Positions 9,859-21,800 of a DNA stretch of 64,000 nucleotides are shown one piece after another. The translations under genes and the position numbers were made by a program. The stretch spans positions 682,001 through 746,000 of the forward strand of contig NZ_CP013374.1 of assembly GCF_001522585.2 (NCBI RefSeq), in the 5' to 3' direction. This DNA is from Burkholderia sp. NRF60-BP8. GTDB taxonomy: Bacteria > Pseudomonadota > Gammaproteobacteria > Burkholderiales > Burkholderiaceae. The notes below the pieces were generated by a model. It made no database searches. It saw nothing but the letters and a program-made list of their open reading frames with translations, and was not told where the DNA came from. Every line of letters starts with the position of its first letter. Position 1 is the stretch's first letter.

Positions 9859-12800
9859 TCAGCCGACGTTGATCGACTGCCCGACACGCAGCACGTTCGG
9901 CGCCGACGCCAGGCCCGAATTCAACTGCAAGATCTCGTTCAGCGCGCGCGCATCCTGCTGGTCGCGCGTCATCGCCTTGCGGTCGTCCGGCGACACGTGC
10001 GCCGCGTCCAGCAGCGACTGGCGATGCGCGTCGGCGATCACCCACAGCGAATCTCCGGCCACGACGATGTACGGCTGCGCGGCCTGCGACGGCGGCGCGG
10101 AGGGCTGCGCGGGCGCCGTATTGCCCGTCGTGCCGGTCCCGGGCGGTTGCGTGGCGGTCGTGCCCGGCGCGAGGCCGGTCGTCGGCGTGCCGGCGCTCGG
10201 CTGCGGCGGCTGGTGTGACGGCGACGGCGAGGCCGGCGTCGTCTGCGGCTTGTGCGGCGACGATCCCGAGCCGCCCGACGGCGGGCCGAAGAACAGGCTC
10301 TGCAATTGCGTGAAGCCCCAGATCCCGATCGGCACGAGGATGAGCGCGGTCGGGTATTTTTTGACCCAGCGCGTCGCGTTCGGGAAATGGGTGTTCAGGC
10401 GCGCGCCGAGCAGCATCGCCGTCGATGTCGCGGCGGTTGCCGCGAGCCCGTAGTGCCCTTTGTCGTATTGCGCGATCGTGCCCGCGATGCCGCTCGCGAC
10501 GCCGACGAAATCCGACGTCGAATCGATCAGGCGCACGACGCGGCTGCGCTTGTCCGCGTTCACGCGGTGCGCGCTGACCGCGTAGACGAGGCCCGAATAG
10601 GTCGCGGCGAGCCCTGCGCTCGCGGTCGTCAGCGCACCCGCGACGGTCGGCGCGGTCATGAGCCCGTGCACGCCGACGGCGATCGTCCCGGAATAGCCGA
10701 CGATCGCGCTGCCGCGCCCGACGAGGCCGAGGAACCGGCGGGAATTGCCGTGATGCAGCTGCGTGAGCGACGTGCCGCCGACCATGCCCTGCATGTTCGC
10801 GAGCAGGTCGGCCGACAATTCCTTGATCTGCGCGGCCGCATCGTCGAAGCCGATGAGCCCCTGCCGATGCATTTCGACGAAGTGGCTCGCCTTCACGCGC
10901 GTTTCGTTCGTGAGCAGGTCCAGCTGTTCGAGCCGCGCCGGGTTGTAGCCGTGCACCGGCGCGGTCAGCTGTTGCGCGAGCGAGCGCTGCAGGCGATCGA
11001 GCACGTCGTGCACCGCGCGCGGATCGCCGCTCTGCAGGCTCTGCACCGCACCCTGGTGCATCGCACCGAATACGCGGCCCGCGCGCGCACCGACGAACAG
11101 CGCGGTGTTCGCGTGCGTCAGCGCATCCGAACTCATCACCGTCATGCCGTTGAACACGTTGAGCGCCACGAGCGAACTGGCGCCGGCCACCGTGCCGCCG
11201 AAGCCCAGCGACCACGCCCAGTCGCGCTTGCCGAACGACGGCCGGTGGACGCGCAGCGCGTTGAGCTGCGCGAGCGCGGCCTCCTGCGGGTTGCCGCGCT
11301 GGTGGCTCGGCTGCGCGGCGATGTCGCGGTTCACGATGACGGGCTTGGTCTCGTCGATCGCGAGCTTCGGATCGGCGGCCACCGCGCGCCAGAACGCGGT
11401 GCTCGATGCATTCGGGTTCGCATGCGCGTCGATCTTGCGTGCGGTATCGGGCCTGCCGTACCGGCTCAGCCAGCGATCGCCGGCATCGCGTGCGCGCTCC
11501 TCGGCCCGGTTGGCGGGATCGGCGGTATTCCAGTAGTTCTCCTTCGCATAAGTGATCGTTGCCTGCCGTGCGCGGTCCATCAGCGCGGTCGTGTGCCCCT
11601 CGTAGAGATCGGCGCGCAGTTGCGCGAGCTGGTCGGGCTTCAGCCCATTCGCAAGACCGACGCGTTCGACTTCGGCGAACAGCACCTGATGCTGGTTCGC
11701 GAGCGTCTGCGCGCCGACCCGTTCGAACACGCGCGTGAGCGCGTCGGCGCCGTGCAGGCGTGCGAGCTTGTCGGGCGCATGCAGCTTGTATTCGACGAGC
11801 TTGCGGGCGAGTGCGGCGGTCAGGTCCTGGTTCGCGACGAAGTCCGAGCCGTGCGTCGCATACGACAGCCCGAGATGAACCCAGTCGAGTTCCTTGCGAT
11901 CGAGCACGGCCTCGACGAGCTTCAGGTGGCCGTCGCCCGGCGCCGGTTCGAGCACGGCGTCCCAGCCGTGGAACGTCACCATCACATGCGGCGCGGTCGC
12001 GCCGGTGTGCTCCCGCGCCCACGTTTCGAGCGCGTCGAACGTGCGCACGTAGTCGTGGTACGCATCGTTGGTGCCCGCCAGCGTGCGCTGGTCTTCGGCC
12101 GACACGAGCGCGCGCGACGGCGCGGTTTCGAGACGCAGCACGAAGCCGCCTTCGGACGCCGCGTCGAGCCATTTGTACAGGTGGCCGAGGTCGTCGAGTT
12201 CGAGGTGGCGGCCCGTGCCGTCGATGTCGATTCGCGCGTTCGCTTCGTCGAACTGCGCGTTGTCGAGCTTGCCGAGTTCGCGCACGCGGCGGATGAAGGC
12301 GGGGTCGTGTTTGCGGCCGAGCGCGGCGGCGAGCGAATACGGATCGACCGCGACCGACACCACCGGCATCGCACCGCCGTAGCGTTTCACGAGTGCGAGC
12401 ATCTCGGCGGGGTCGTCGCGCAACGTGAAGCCGCGCGCCATCAGCGCGAGGCGATCCTGGATCTCGGGTTTCGCGCGGGCATAGGCCTGCAGCGCATGCC
12501 GGTCCGCGGCCCGTGCGATCGACAGATAGGTGATCGCACGCTTCGCATGGCGCGACACTACGTTCGCCGCATGGTCGGGCCGCGACAGCGGGCCGCGCCA
12601 CGGCATGCTCGACGCGTCGCGCGCGAGCCTCAACGGGATGCCGAGCGCCTTCATCATCACGCTGTCGGCCATCATGACCTGGCGCGTGGTGCCGAGATCG
12701 AGCGGTTTGCCGGTGTGGCCCGCGAACGCCTTCACGCGCTCGTGCTCGGGAAACCAGTGGTCGACCTTCGCCTTGCCGAAGCGAAGGATCCATTCGGCGA

Positions 12801-15800
12801 CCGTCGCGCTCGTCAGGCCGGGCTGATAGGTCTTGATGCTGAACGGTTTGCCGGCCGGCGCGGCCTGCGGCGCGGGCGACGCGGCCGGGGCGGGTGCCGC
12901 CGGCGCATTCTGCTTGCCTTTTTTGCCCTTGCCGCGCGCAGGCTTTTTCGGCTTCGCGGACGGGCTGGCGGACGCAGTGCCGGACGCCGGATCGCCGGCA
13001 AGTATGGCCTGCCGGTTCTTCGCGGCCGTCAGTTCGGCCGCGATGCGGCTCTCCAGTTCTCCGAACGGAGCGGACGATTCCGCCGCGGCCTTCCGCAACT
13101 GCTTGTCGAGTTCCGCTTGTTTCAGCGCATAGGCCGCGACCTGCGTCGGCTGCGTGCGCGCATCGAATTCCGCCGGGTCGAGCCGCGTCACGAGAAAGTG
13201 CCGGTCCGAGCCGTCCGGACCGCCGCCGATCTTCGTCTTGTCGAGGTCGATGCCGGGCTTGCTCTTGTCGGCGAAATGCGCGGCATCGTCGAACCATTGC
13301 AGCGTGCCGTCGCGGGTCGCGAGGATGCCGTCCGGCTGGTGCAGCGTGTCGATCAGCGCGCCCTCCGTGCCGTAGACGTAGATGAAGTATTCGGGGCCGA
13401 CCTGGCCGAGATCGATCACGCGCCGCAGATGCAGCGTGTTCGCGCCGCTGAAATCGTGCACGTCGTCGGCCGATTTCGGCAGCAGGTTCGGCGCGACCCA
13501 TCGGTTGGCGAGCGGCGTCGCGCCGGCCGGCGGCTTGCCTCTCGACTGAATCTTGCCGAGCCGGCGCTGCACGCGGTCGCTCGTTTTCATCGGCGGCGGC
13601 TTTTGCTCGGCGATCGGCAACGCCCGCTCGGCCGGCTCGAAGCCGCCATAGCGGGACACCGCCGATTCCGGTAGCGAGGACGGCACGAACACGACGCCGC
13701 GCCGGCCGTCGGGCAGGCCGCGTGCGCGGCGACGGAAGGCGGCGCCGAGATCCTGCTCGCCGATCGACGCGTCGCCGACCGAGGTTTTCTCGTGATAGGT
13801 CCAGCCGCTGCCATCTTGCTTGGGCACGGCGTAGCCGAGCACCTTGCCGGTCTTCCTGTCTACCGCGAAGATCGTCGTGCTGTCGTCCGCGACCTTCGCG
13901 GCCGCCTTGGGACGCTTGAATTGCGGTGCAGCGGCGAGTTCGCCGATCTGCTCGACGACGTCCTGCGCAGGCGCGTCGCCGGATGGTTCGGCATGCCACA
14001 CGCGCTTCGAATCGACGGCTTCGACCTTCGCCGCGCCGCCGAATTGCCGCAGCTCGTCGAGCGACACCGGCGACAGGTAGAAGTCGAATTTCGCGCGTGC
14101 CTCATGCGGCGTTTCGCTGCCGCCGCGCTTGCGTGGGCGCGTGCCCGGATAGAGCGCGTCGCGCAAGTCGTGCGACGGCGTACCGCCGGGGTCGGCCGAT
14201 TCGACCTGACCGGGCTGGCCGTGGGCATCGGTGGTCAGGCTCGCGACGAACTCGGGTTGCGGATGCGTGCCGTCGTCCGCCGGCCGGTCGACATGCTTCG
14301 CGATCAGCACGTGGGCGTTGGGGCCTGCGTATTGCGCGAGGTCGCGGATGTCGGCCAACTGCGTGCCGTCGATCCGCTTCAGGTCGCGTTTGCCGTGCGC
14401 ATCGAGCCAGTCGGCCGCGCGCGCTTCGGGCGTGCGCGTGGGGGCGGCCGGCAGGAACGACGACGGGTCCGGCACCGGCCACATCATCATCGACGGCATC
14501 GTCCGCGGTGCCGTACCGGTTCGCCCGGCTTCGCCGTCGCGCAGCGCCTGCTCGGCCTGCGCGCGATACAGCGCACGGTAGACGGGGTTGCCGGGCAGCG
14601 AGGTCCGCGCGTTGCCGAACGCGTCGGCGAGGCGCGCGAGGCCCGCGGCGTCGCCCGGCATCACGTGGTCGGCTTCGCGCGCGATTTCGTCGGGGAGCAC
14701 CGCGTGCTCGGCGATGTCGATGCCGGTCGATGCGAGGATTTGCTTGCGCACCGCGAATGCGTTGGCTTGCGCGCGCGCCTCGGCGCGCAGCGCGCTTTCC
14801 GCGTACGCATCGGGGCTGCTGGTGTCGAGGTCGAGCCGGTTCGTCGCCACGTCGACCGCGTGCCCGACCTCGTGTGCGAGCACGTAGACGATCGTGCCGG
14901 CGCTGCGCAGGCCGCCGTCGATCACGATCCGGCGCTGTTCGGCATCGACCTTGCTGCCCGCGCCGGCGCGGCCCTGCACGATCTCCCAGCGGCCGGGATT
15001 CAGCAGCCGCAACTGATCGGCGAGCAGGCTCGACCGGTCGGCCAGCGCATAGGCGGCATCGGGCAGCGGCGCGCCGCCGAACCACATCCGGATGCGCGTG
15101 AAGAGCGACGGCTTCTGGACGAACGCGCCGTCCGGCAGCGACTCGCTGATCACCGGGTGCGCGAGTTCGACGTGGCCGCTCGCGATGCCGCGTTCGAGCG
15201 GCTGGATGACGACATCGATCATCCCGGGCGTGCGGTTGGTCGCCGGGTCCGGATGCGGGATCAGGACGGAAGGGTCGCTGAAGTAGAACTCGCCGCTCGC
15301 ATCGAACAGGCCTTCGAAATCGAACGACAGGCCGTGCCGCGTGGCAAGCTCGCGCATCGCGGCGAGCTGCCGCATCGATTCGCGCGTCACGCGTTTCGGC
15401 AGGATGCCGTGCATCACGTCGAGGCTGCCGAGCTCGGCCAGCGGGCTGTACAGCACCGCGACGCGTCCGTGGTAGGTAAACGGCCCGTCGACCGTGACCG
15501 TGCGCATGCCGAGCTGCGTCAACTGGTCGAGCCCGCGTTTTTCGTGGGCGAGCATCGTGCGCGCCTTGTCGCCGCTGGCGTCGAACACGCCGATCGCATT
15601 GCGTTTGCCGAGTTCGAATACCGCCTTCGCGGTGCCCGCGCCGAGGAACGGGCCGAGCAGCGCGTCGGGATCGACGCGCCGCGACGGATCGCCGGCGACG
15701 TGCAGCCCGTGCTCGTCGACGGCGAGCGCGCCCGCATCGATCCGTTCGCGCGGCGACGGCGTGTAGCGCGTCCACGCGCCCGGGCCGCCGAACTGCATGC

Positions 15801-18800
15801 GCTGCGTGCCGTCGCTGCGCGGCTCGCCGAGCGTGCGGACCGTGCCGCTGTCGGGCACGTAGATCGTGCGTTGCCAAAGATTCGCGAGCCACGCGGCGTG
15901 CGCCGCGCCGCCTTCGCCTGCGAGGACGATGGGCGCGCCGGCCCGCGCGGGCGTGAACGCATGGCGATGATCGATCGAATAGTCGACGGGCGTGGCGGGG
16001 CGGCCGCGTGCGTCGAGCAGGCCGCCGGCCGCATCGGTCCGCGCGTGGACGAGCGTCAGCGGCTCCCCGTTCGCATAGGAGACCGGACCGTTGCGCGAGA
16101 AGGACAGTTTCGGCGAGCCGCCGCCGAACCAGCGGCGCGGAAACGGCGACGCACGGTCCGCGTGCGCGAGGCTCCACTGCGCCTGTTCGTCGAGCGTGCG
16201 CGGCAACCGTGCGCCGCCGCCGGCGCCGGACGATTCGGTCGTGTGCGGTGCGGGCATGCTCGGCGATGCGCTGCCCGACTGTTGCTGCCGGTCCCACGCA
16301 CGGCCATAGAACGCACCGTAGCGCTCGCCGTCGCGGCCCGATACGGGAGCATTGCCGAATGCGTCGGCGAGGCGTGCGAGGCCGGCTTCGTCGCCCGGCA
16401 TCACATGATCGGCTTCGCGCGCGATCTCTTCGGGAAGCACCGCGTGCTCGGCGATGTCGACGCCGGTCGATTCGAGGATCTGCTTGCGCACCGCGAACGC
16501 GTTGGCTTGTGCGCGCGCTTCGGCGAGCAGCGTGCTTTGCACGTACGCTTCCGGGCTGCTGGTGTCGAGGCCGAGCCGGTCGTTCGACACGTCGGCCGCG
16601 TGGCCGGCTTCGTGCGCGAGCGTATAGACGAGCGTGCCGGTGCCGCGCAGGCCGCCGTCGATCACGATCCGGCGTTCATCGACGTCGGTGCGGCTGCCGC
16701 GTCCCGCACGCCCCCACACGATCTGCCAGCCATCCGACTTCAGCAGCCGCATCTGGTCGGCGAGCAGGCTCGACTGATCGGCGAGCGCATAGGCGGCATC
16801 GGGCAGCGGCGCGCCGCCGAACCACATCCGGATGCGCGTGAAGAGCGACGGCTTCTGGACGAATGCGCCTTCCGGCAGCGATTCGGCGATCGCGGGATGT
16901 GCGAGCGCGATGCTGCCGTTGTCGATGCCGCGTTCGAGCGGCGCGATGACGTTGTCGATTTCCTCGAGCGTGGCGTCGATTTCCTCGCGGTCGTCCGTGC
17001 GGAATACGGTGGCCGGGTCGCTGAAGTAGAAGTCTCCGTGCGCGTCGAACACCCCCTGGAAATCGAACACCAGACCATCGCGCTCGACGATCTCGCGCAT
17101 CGCCGCGAGCTGTCGCATCGATTCGTGCGTGACACGTGACGGCAACGCGCCGAGCGAGACGGCGCGGCTGCTGAGTTCGGCGAGCGGATGGTAGAGGATC
17201 CCGATCCGGTTGCCGACCGAGAACGGGCCGTCGATGGTCAACGTGCGCATGCCGTAGCGGCGCAGCAGGTCGAGTCCGTTGCGTTCGGTGTCGAGCGCGT
17301 CGTAATGATTCGCGAGTTGGCCGTCGCGCGGCCGCGCGGGATCGACGTCGTACAGGCCGATCGCGTTGCGCTTGCCGAGTTCGAACACGCTCTTCTCGAT
17401 GCCGGCTCCGAGGAACGGACCGATCAGCGCTTGCGGGTCCAGCCGCCGCGACGGGTCGCCCGCGACGTGCAGGCCGTTCGCGTCGACGGCGAGTTCGCCG
17501 TAGTCGATTCGCTCGCGCGGCGATGGCGCATAGCGAGTCCATGTGGGTGCGTAATCGAATCGCGCCTGCGTGTGCATGCTGCCCGGGTCGCCCATGGCCG
17601 CGTCGAACGCGCGGATGGTGCCGCCGTCCGGCACGTAGACTGGCCGTTGCCAGGTGTTCGTGAGCCATGCCGCGGCGGCGTGGCCGTTGTCGGCGGCCAG
17701 GACCAGCGCGTAGCCGCTGCCGGCGCTGGTCGACGTGCCGGCGAGGAAGTGTGCGATCGAAAAGTCGACGTGCCGTGCGGGGCGGCCATGTGCGTCGAGC
17801 AGCTGGCCAGTGGCATCGGTGCGGCCGCGAACGATCGTCACCGGTTCGTCGATTCCCGACGACGAGCGTTCGTCCAGGAACCGCAGCGTCATCTGTCGCG
17901 GCTCGTTGCGCCCGCGTTCGGCGAACGGCGAGATCGCCTCCGCGTGCGCGAGGCTCCACTGCACCTGTTCCTCGAGCGTGCGCGGCAGGTGCGCGCCGCC
18001 GCCGGCCGATTCGGTCGTGTGCGGCGCCGGCATCCGGCGCGGGGCGCCGCCGTCGCGTTTCTGCTTGTCCCAGATGCCGTCGTAGAACGCCTGATACGTC
18101 TCGCCGCGCCGGCCTGACACCGGTGCGTCGGCGAACGCGTCGGCAAGCCGTGCGACCGTGCCCGCATAGTCGCTCGACGGCGTCCAGCGGTCGGCCTCGT
18201 GCTGGAGCGCGTCGGGCAGCGTCGTGTTCGCCGCGATGTCGCCGCCGCCCGCGAGATCGATCTCGTAGCGCGCCTCGAACGCGTTGATCTGCGCGCGCGC
18301 TTCGGCTTCGAGCGCCTTGCGCGTGAAGCGGCTGCGGCCGCTGTAGTCGAGCGAATCCAGCGTGCCGTCGATCGCCTCGACCGCGTGCTTGGCCTCGTGC
18401 GCGAGCGTGTAGGTGATGCTGCCCGAATCGTGCAGTCCGCCATCGATCGTCACGCGGCGTCGCTTCGGGTCGATCCGGCTGCCGCCGCCGCGCTTGCCGA
18501 GGCTCACGCGCCAGCCGGCATCGCTCAGCATCCGCAACTGCTGCGTGAGCGTGTCCGACTGCTGCGCGAGCGCGTGGACCGCGTCCGGCAGCGGTGCGCC
18601 GCCGAAACGCATTTGCAGCCGCGTGAACAGGCCCGGGCCGGCAAGCGCAGGGTCCGGCGGTGCTTCGGTAGTTTCCGGGTGTGCGGCGGCCGGGAGCGCG
18701 TGGTTGTCGGCCCGTGCGTCGCGGGCCGGCTTCGGCGGCCGGGATGCGTCGCGGGCCGGCTTCGGCGGCCGGGATGCGTCGCGGGCGTCGTTCGCCGCTT

Positions 18801-21800
18801 GCGACGCGGATCGTTCGGCCGGCTTGACGAGTACCACGATCCGATTCGGCGCACTGAAGGCACCGTCCAGCGCACGCGCGCCGCGAGCGGGCGGCTGCGG
18901 CAGGGCGGCGTGCGTTTCGGGATCGGCGGCGTTGCGCCGGGCCGTTGCGAGCACGACGACGGTATCGTCGTTCGCGGGCGGTGGCGCGCGGCGCGCGGCA
19001 GGTGCTTCCGGATTCGCCGCGGGCGGGTCGGTCTCGACGACGCCCGCCGCATCGGAGTGCGCCGCCTGCGCGTTCGTGCCGACGACGCGGCCGCCTGCCG
19101 CCGCTGCGTCGGGGGCGGGCAGGTAGCGCGTGAGCGGCGCGTCGGCGCGCAACGTGCCGTCCGTGTGCAGCGCGTCCGGCGCGGCCGCGAATACCGGCCG
19201 CTGCCAGCGGTTCGCGAGTTCGGGCGCGACGTGCGCGTCGGCCGCATCGGCGATGACGACGATCGGCTCCGCGACGTCGGCGGGCAGCGCGCCCGCCGCA
19301 CGCGGCCGCGCAGCCTCGGGCGTGGCGGCTGCCGGATCCTCGCCGTTGCGCACGATGAAGAGCGTATGTTCGCCGTAGTCGAGCGCTTCGACGGACGGGC
19401 CGCGCGGCACCGACACGCCGGCCGGGTCGAGCGTCGCGGGCCGGGAGGCCGGGTCGGCGTCGGTCAGGTCGATCACGCGGACCGGCGTGCGCGGCGCGAC
19501 GCTGGCCGGCTCTTCGAGCGCGCCCGCGCCGGGTGCGCCGGGCGCCCGCGCGACGGCCGGATCGTTCTCCGCGCGCAGGTCGCTGCTGCGGCGATTCTGC
19601 GCGGCGACGTGCGAATCGGACGCGCGCGTTTCCTGCTGCTCCTCGTCGCGCGCGGTCCGTGCTTCGCTCGTGTGCTGCGCGTTGCGTGCGCTGGCGGTCG
19701 TGGTCGCGGTGGCCGTGTCGTTCGCTTCGGTGGCACGCGCCGCGGCTTCGTCGGCCGGCGTGGTTCGCGGCGCGCTGTCGGCCGGCGGGGCCGCGTCGCT
19801 TGCCGGCTGTCGCGGGTCGCTGCGCGCCGGGGCGGGCGTTTTCGCGACGAGCTTCGACGGCGCAACGATTTCGCCGTCGCTGCCGAACGACAGCCGGTCG
19901 CCCGTTTCCGTGACCGAATCGATCTTCGTGCCTTCGGTCCAGGTCTTGCCGGTCAGCTTGACGATGCTCAGTTCGCCGTTCTCGCCGAGGATCACCGACG
20001 TCCCGCGCGGCAGGTTGTTCAGATCCTTGTTGTTGAGCGAGTCGAGCACGCGCACGGGCATGTTGTCGTACGTGAGTACCTTGTCGCCCGCCATCAGCGT
20101 GCCGTCCTTCGCGACCTTGACGTCGACGCCGTCGAGCGATGCGCGCGTCGCACCGAACGCCAGTTGCGACGGCTCGTTCCTGGTCAGTATCTTCTGCAGT
20201 TGCTGTCCGTCGATCGAGATGCGTTCGCCACCCGCTGAACGGGCGACCACCGGCCGGCCCGTGACGCGAACCGTCGCGTTGACCACGCGGTCCCGCACGC
20301 CGCCCGCGCCCATCAGCGCGACGTTCGTGAAGCCGGACTTGAGATCCTCCCAGCCCTTCTCGCTGTTCCCGTTCTTGAAATCGACATAGGCTTCGCCGAA
20401 GGTTTCGCCCGCGGCGCCGATGCCGGTGGCGAGCGACGTGCCGCGCACGATCGCCGTGGTCACTCGCGCGGCCTTCGCCGAGCCGGTGAGTGCGGTGATC
20501 GTCTTGCCGAACACTTCCGAGCCCGCGAACTTCGCCGCGCCGGCCGCCCCCATCGGCACGAGGTTGAGCCAGTCGCCGCGCGCGCCGGCGTCGGTGAACG
20601 GATTGACGCTCTGGTTGTGTTCCAGGCGCGAGCCGATATCGAGCGCGGATTTCGTCATGCTCGAACCGATCGCCGTGTCCATCATCACCGCGCCCGCGAA
20701 GTTCAGCGCGCCGCCGGCGAACGCGCCGACGCCGGTGGCGTCGAGCAGCACGCCGGCGCCTTCCATCAGCAGCCCGAGACCCATCATCCCCAGGTTCACC
20801 TTGCCGCCGGTCAGCGTGTTCAGCGCGCTGTCGAACCAGTCGTCGTGATGCGCGGCCTTCTGCTGGAACTGCGCGTGACCGTTGTCGTCGTAGCCGGTCA
20901 CGAGATCGAGCGTGCCGCTCGACGCAAGCTGGTTGTTGTCGAGGTAGTCGCCGACATTGTCGTAATGCGCGGACGTGTCGTCGACGTACTGGACGTGGCC
21001 CTTGCTGTCGGTGACCTTGAAGAGTGCGCTCGTCACCATGCCGGCCGTCTTGTCCGAATAGATCAGCGGCAGGACGTTGACCTGCGTGCCGCTGCCGCCG
21101 CCGAGCTTCAGGATTTCGCCGCGCACCTTGTCGATCGTGTCGAGCTTGTCCTTGTCGGTGTAGCGCACCGTGTCGTCGTTGACGGGCGCGGTGGGCGTGC
21201 CCGTATCCGACGACGGTTGCACGTCGGGCGGCAGCCCGATCGCGGTGCCGATCAGGTTGCGCTGCTCGTTGTCGGTCAGCTTGCCGAAATGGATCGTCGC
21301 GGCCTTGTTCGTGCTCGCCCCGGCTTGATCGAGCAGCGATTGCGACAGTTCGCCCTGGTGCGCGCGGAAGAAGCCGTCGAGCGCCTTCGAATAGGCATCC
21401 TTGTCATCCTGACTCTGCGGATTGCGCAGGTTCTCGGCGAGGCTCGCATCGAACTGGTCGAGCAGGACCTGCTGATGCGACATCTCGGTCAGCAACTGCA
21501 GCTTGTTGACGGTCGCGTCGGCTTGTTGCAGGGCGTTGCGCGCCTGGTCGAGCTGGTCCTGGTACGGATTCGGCCGCAGCGGCGTGCGCATCGGAATCTC
21601 GTCGCCGTTGACCTCGCGCATGCGCACCGGCGTCGGGTTGTTCGCGTACCAGTCGTCGTAGGTTTTCTGCATGTCGGCGAGCTTGCCCTTCAGCACGCCT
21701 TGCTGCGCCTTCGCGTTCGCGAGCTGGAATTTCGCGGCTGCGTCGTTGAACGTGTTGGACAGCCGGCCGTCGGCCGCGCGCAGCGCGCCCGCGACGACAT

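Noticed and set aside
10252..13674. 1140-residue plus-strand open frame under the giant gene
   Set aside because: Arg-rich shadow frame with no family resemblance. Similar shadows at 13792-17139 and 20617-23778 were rejected for the same reason.
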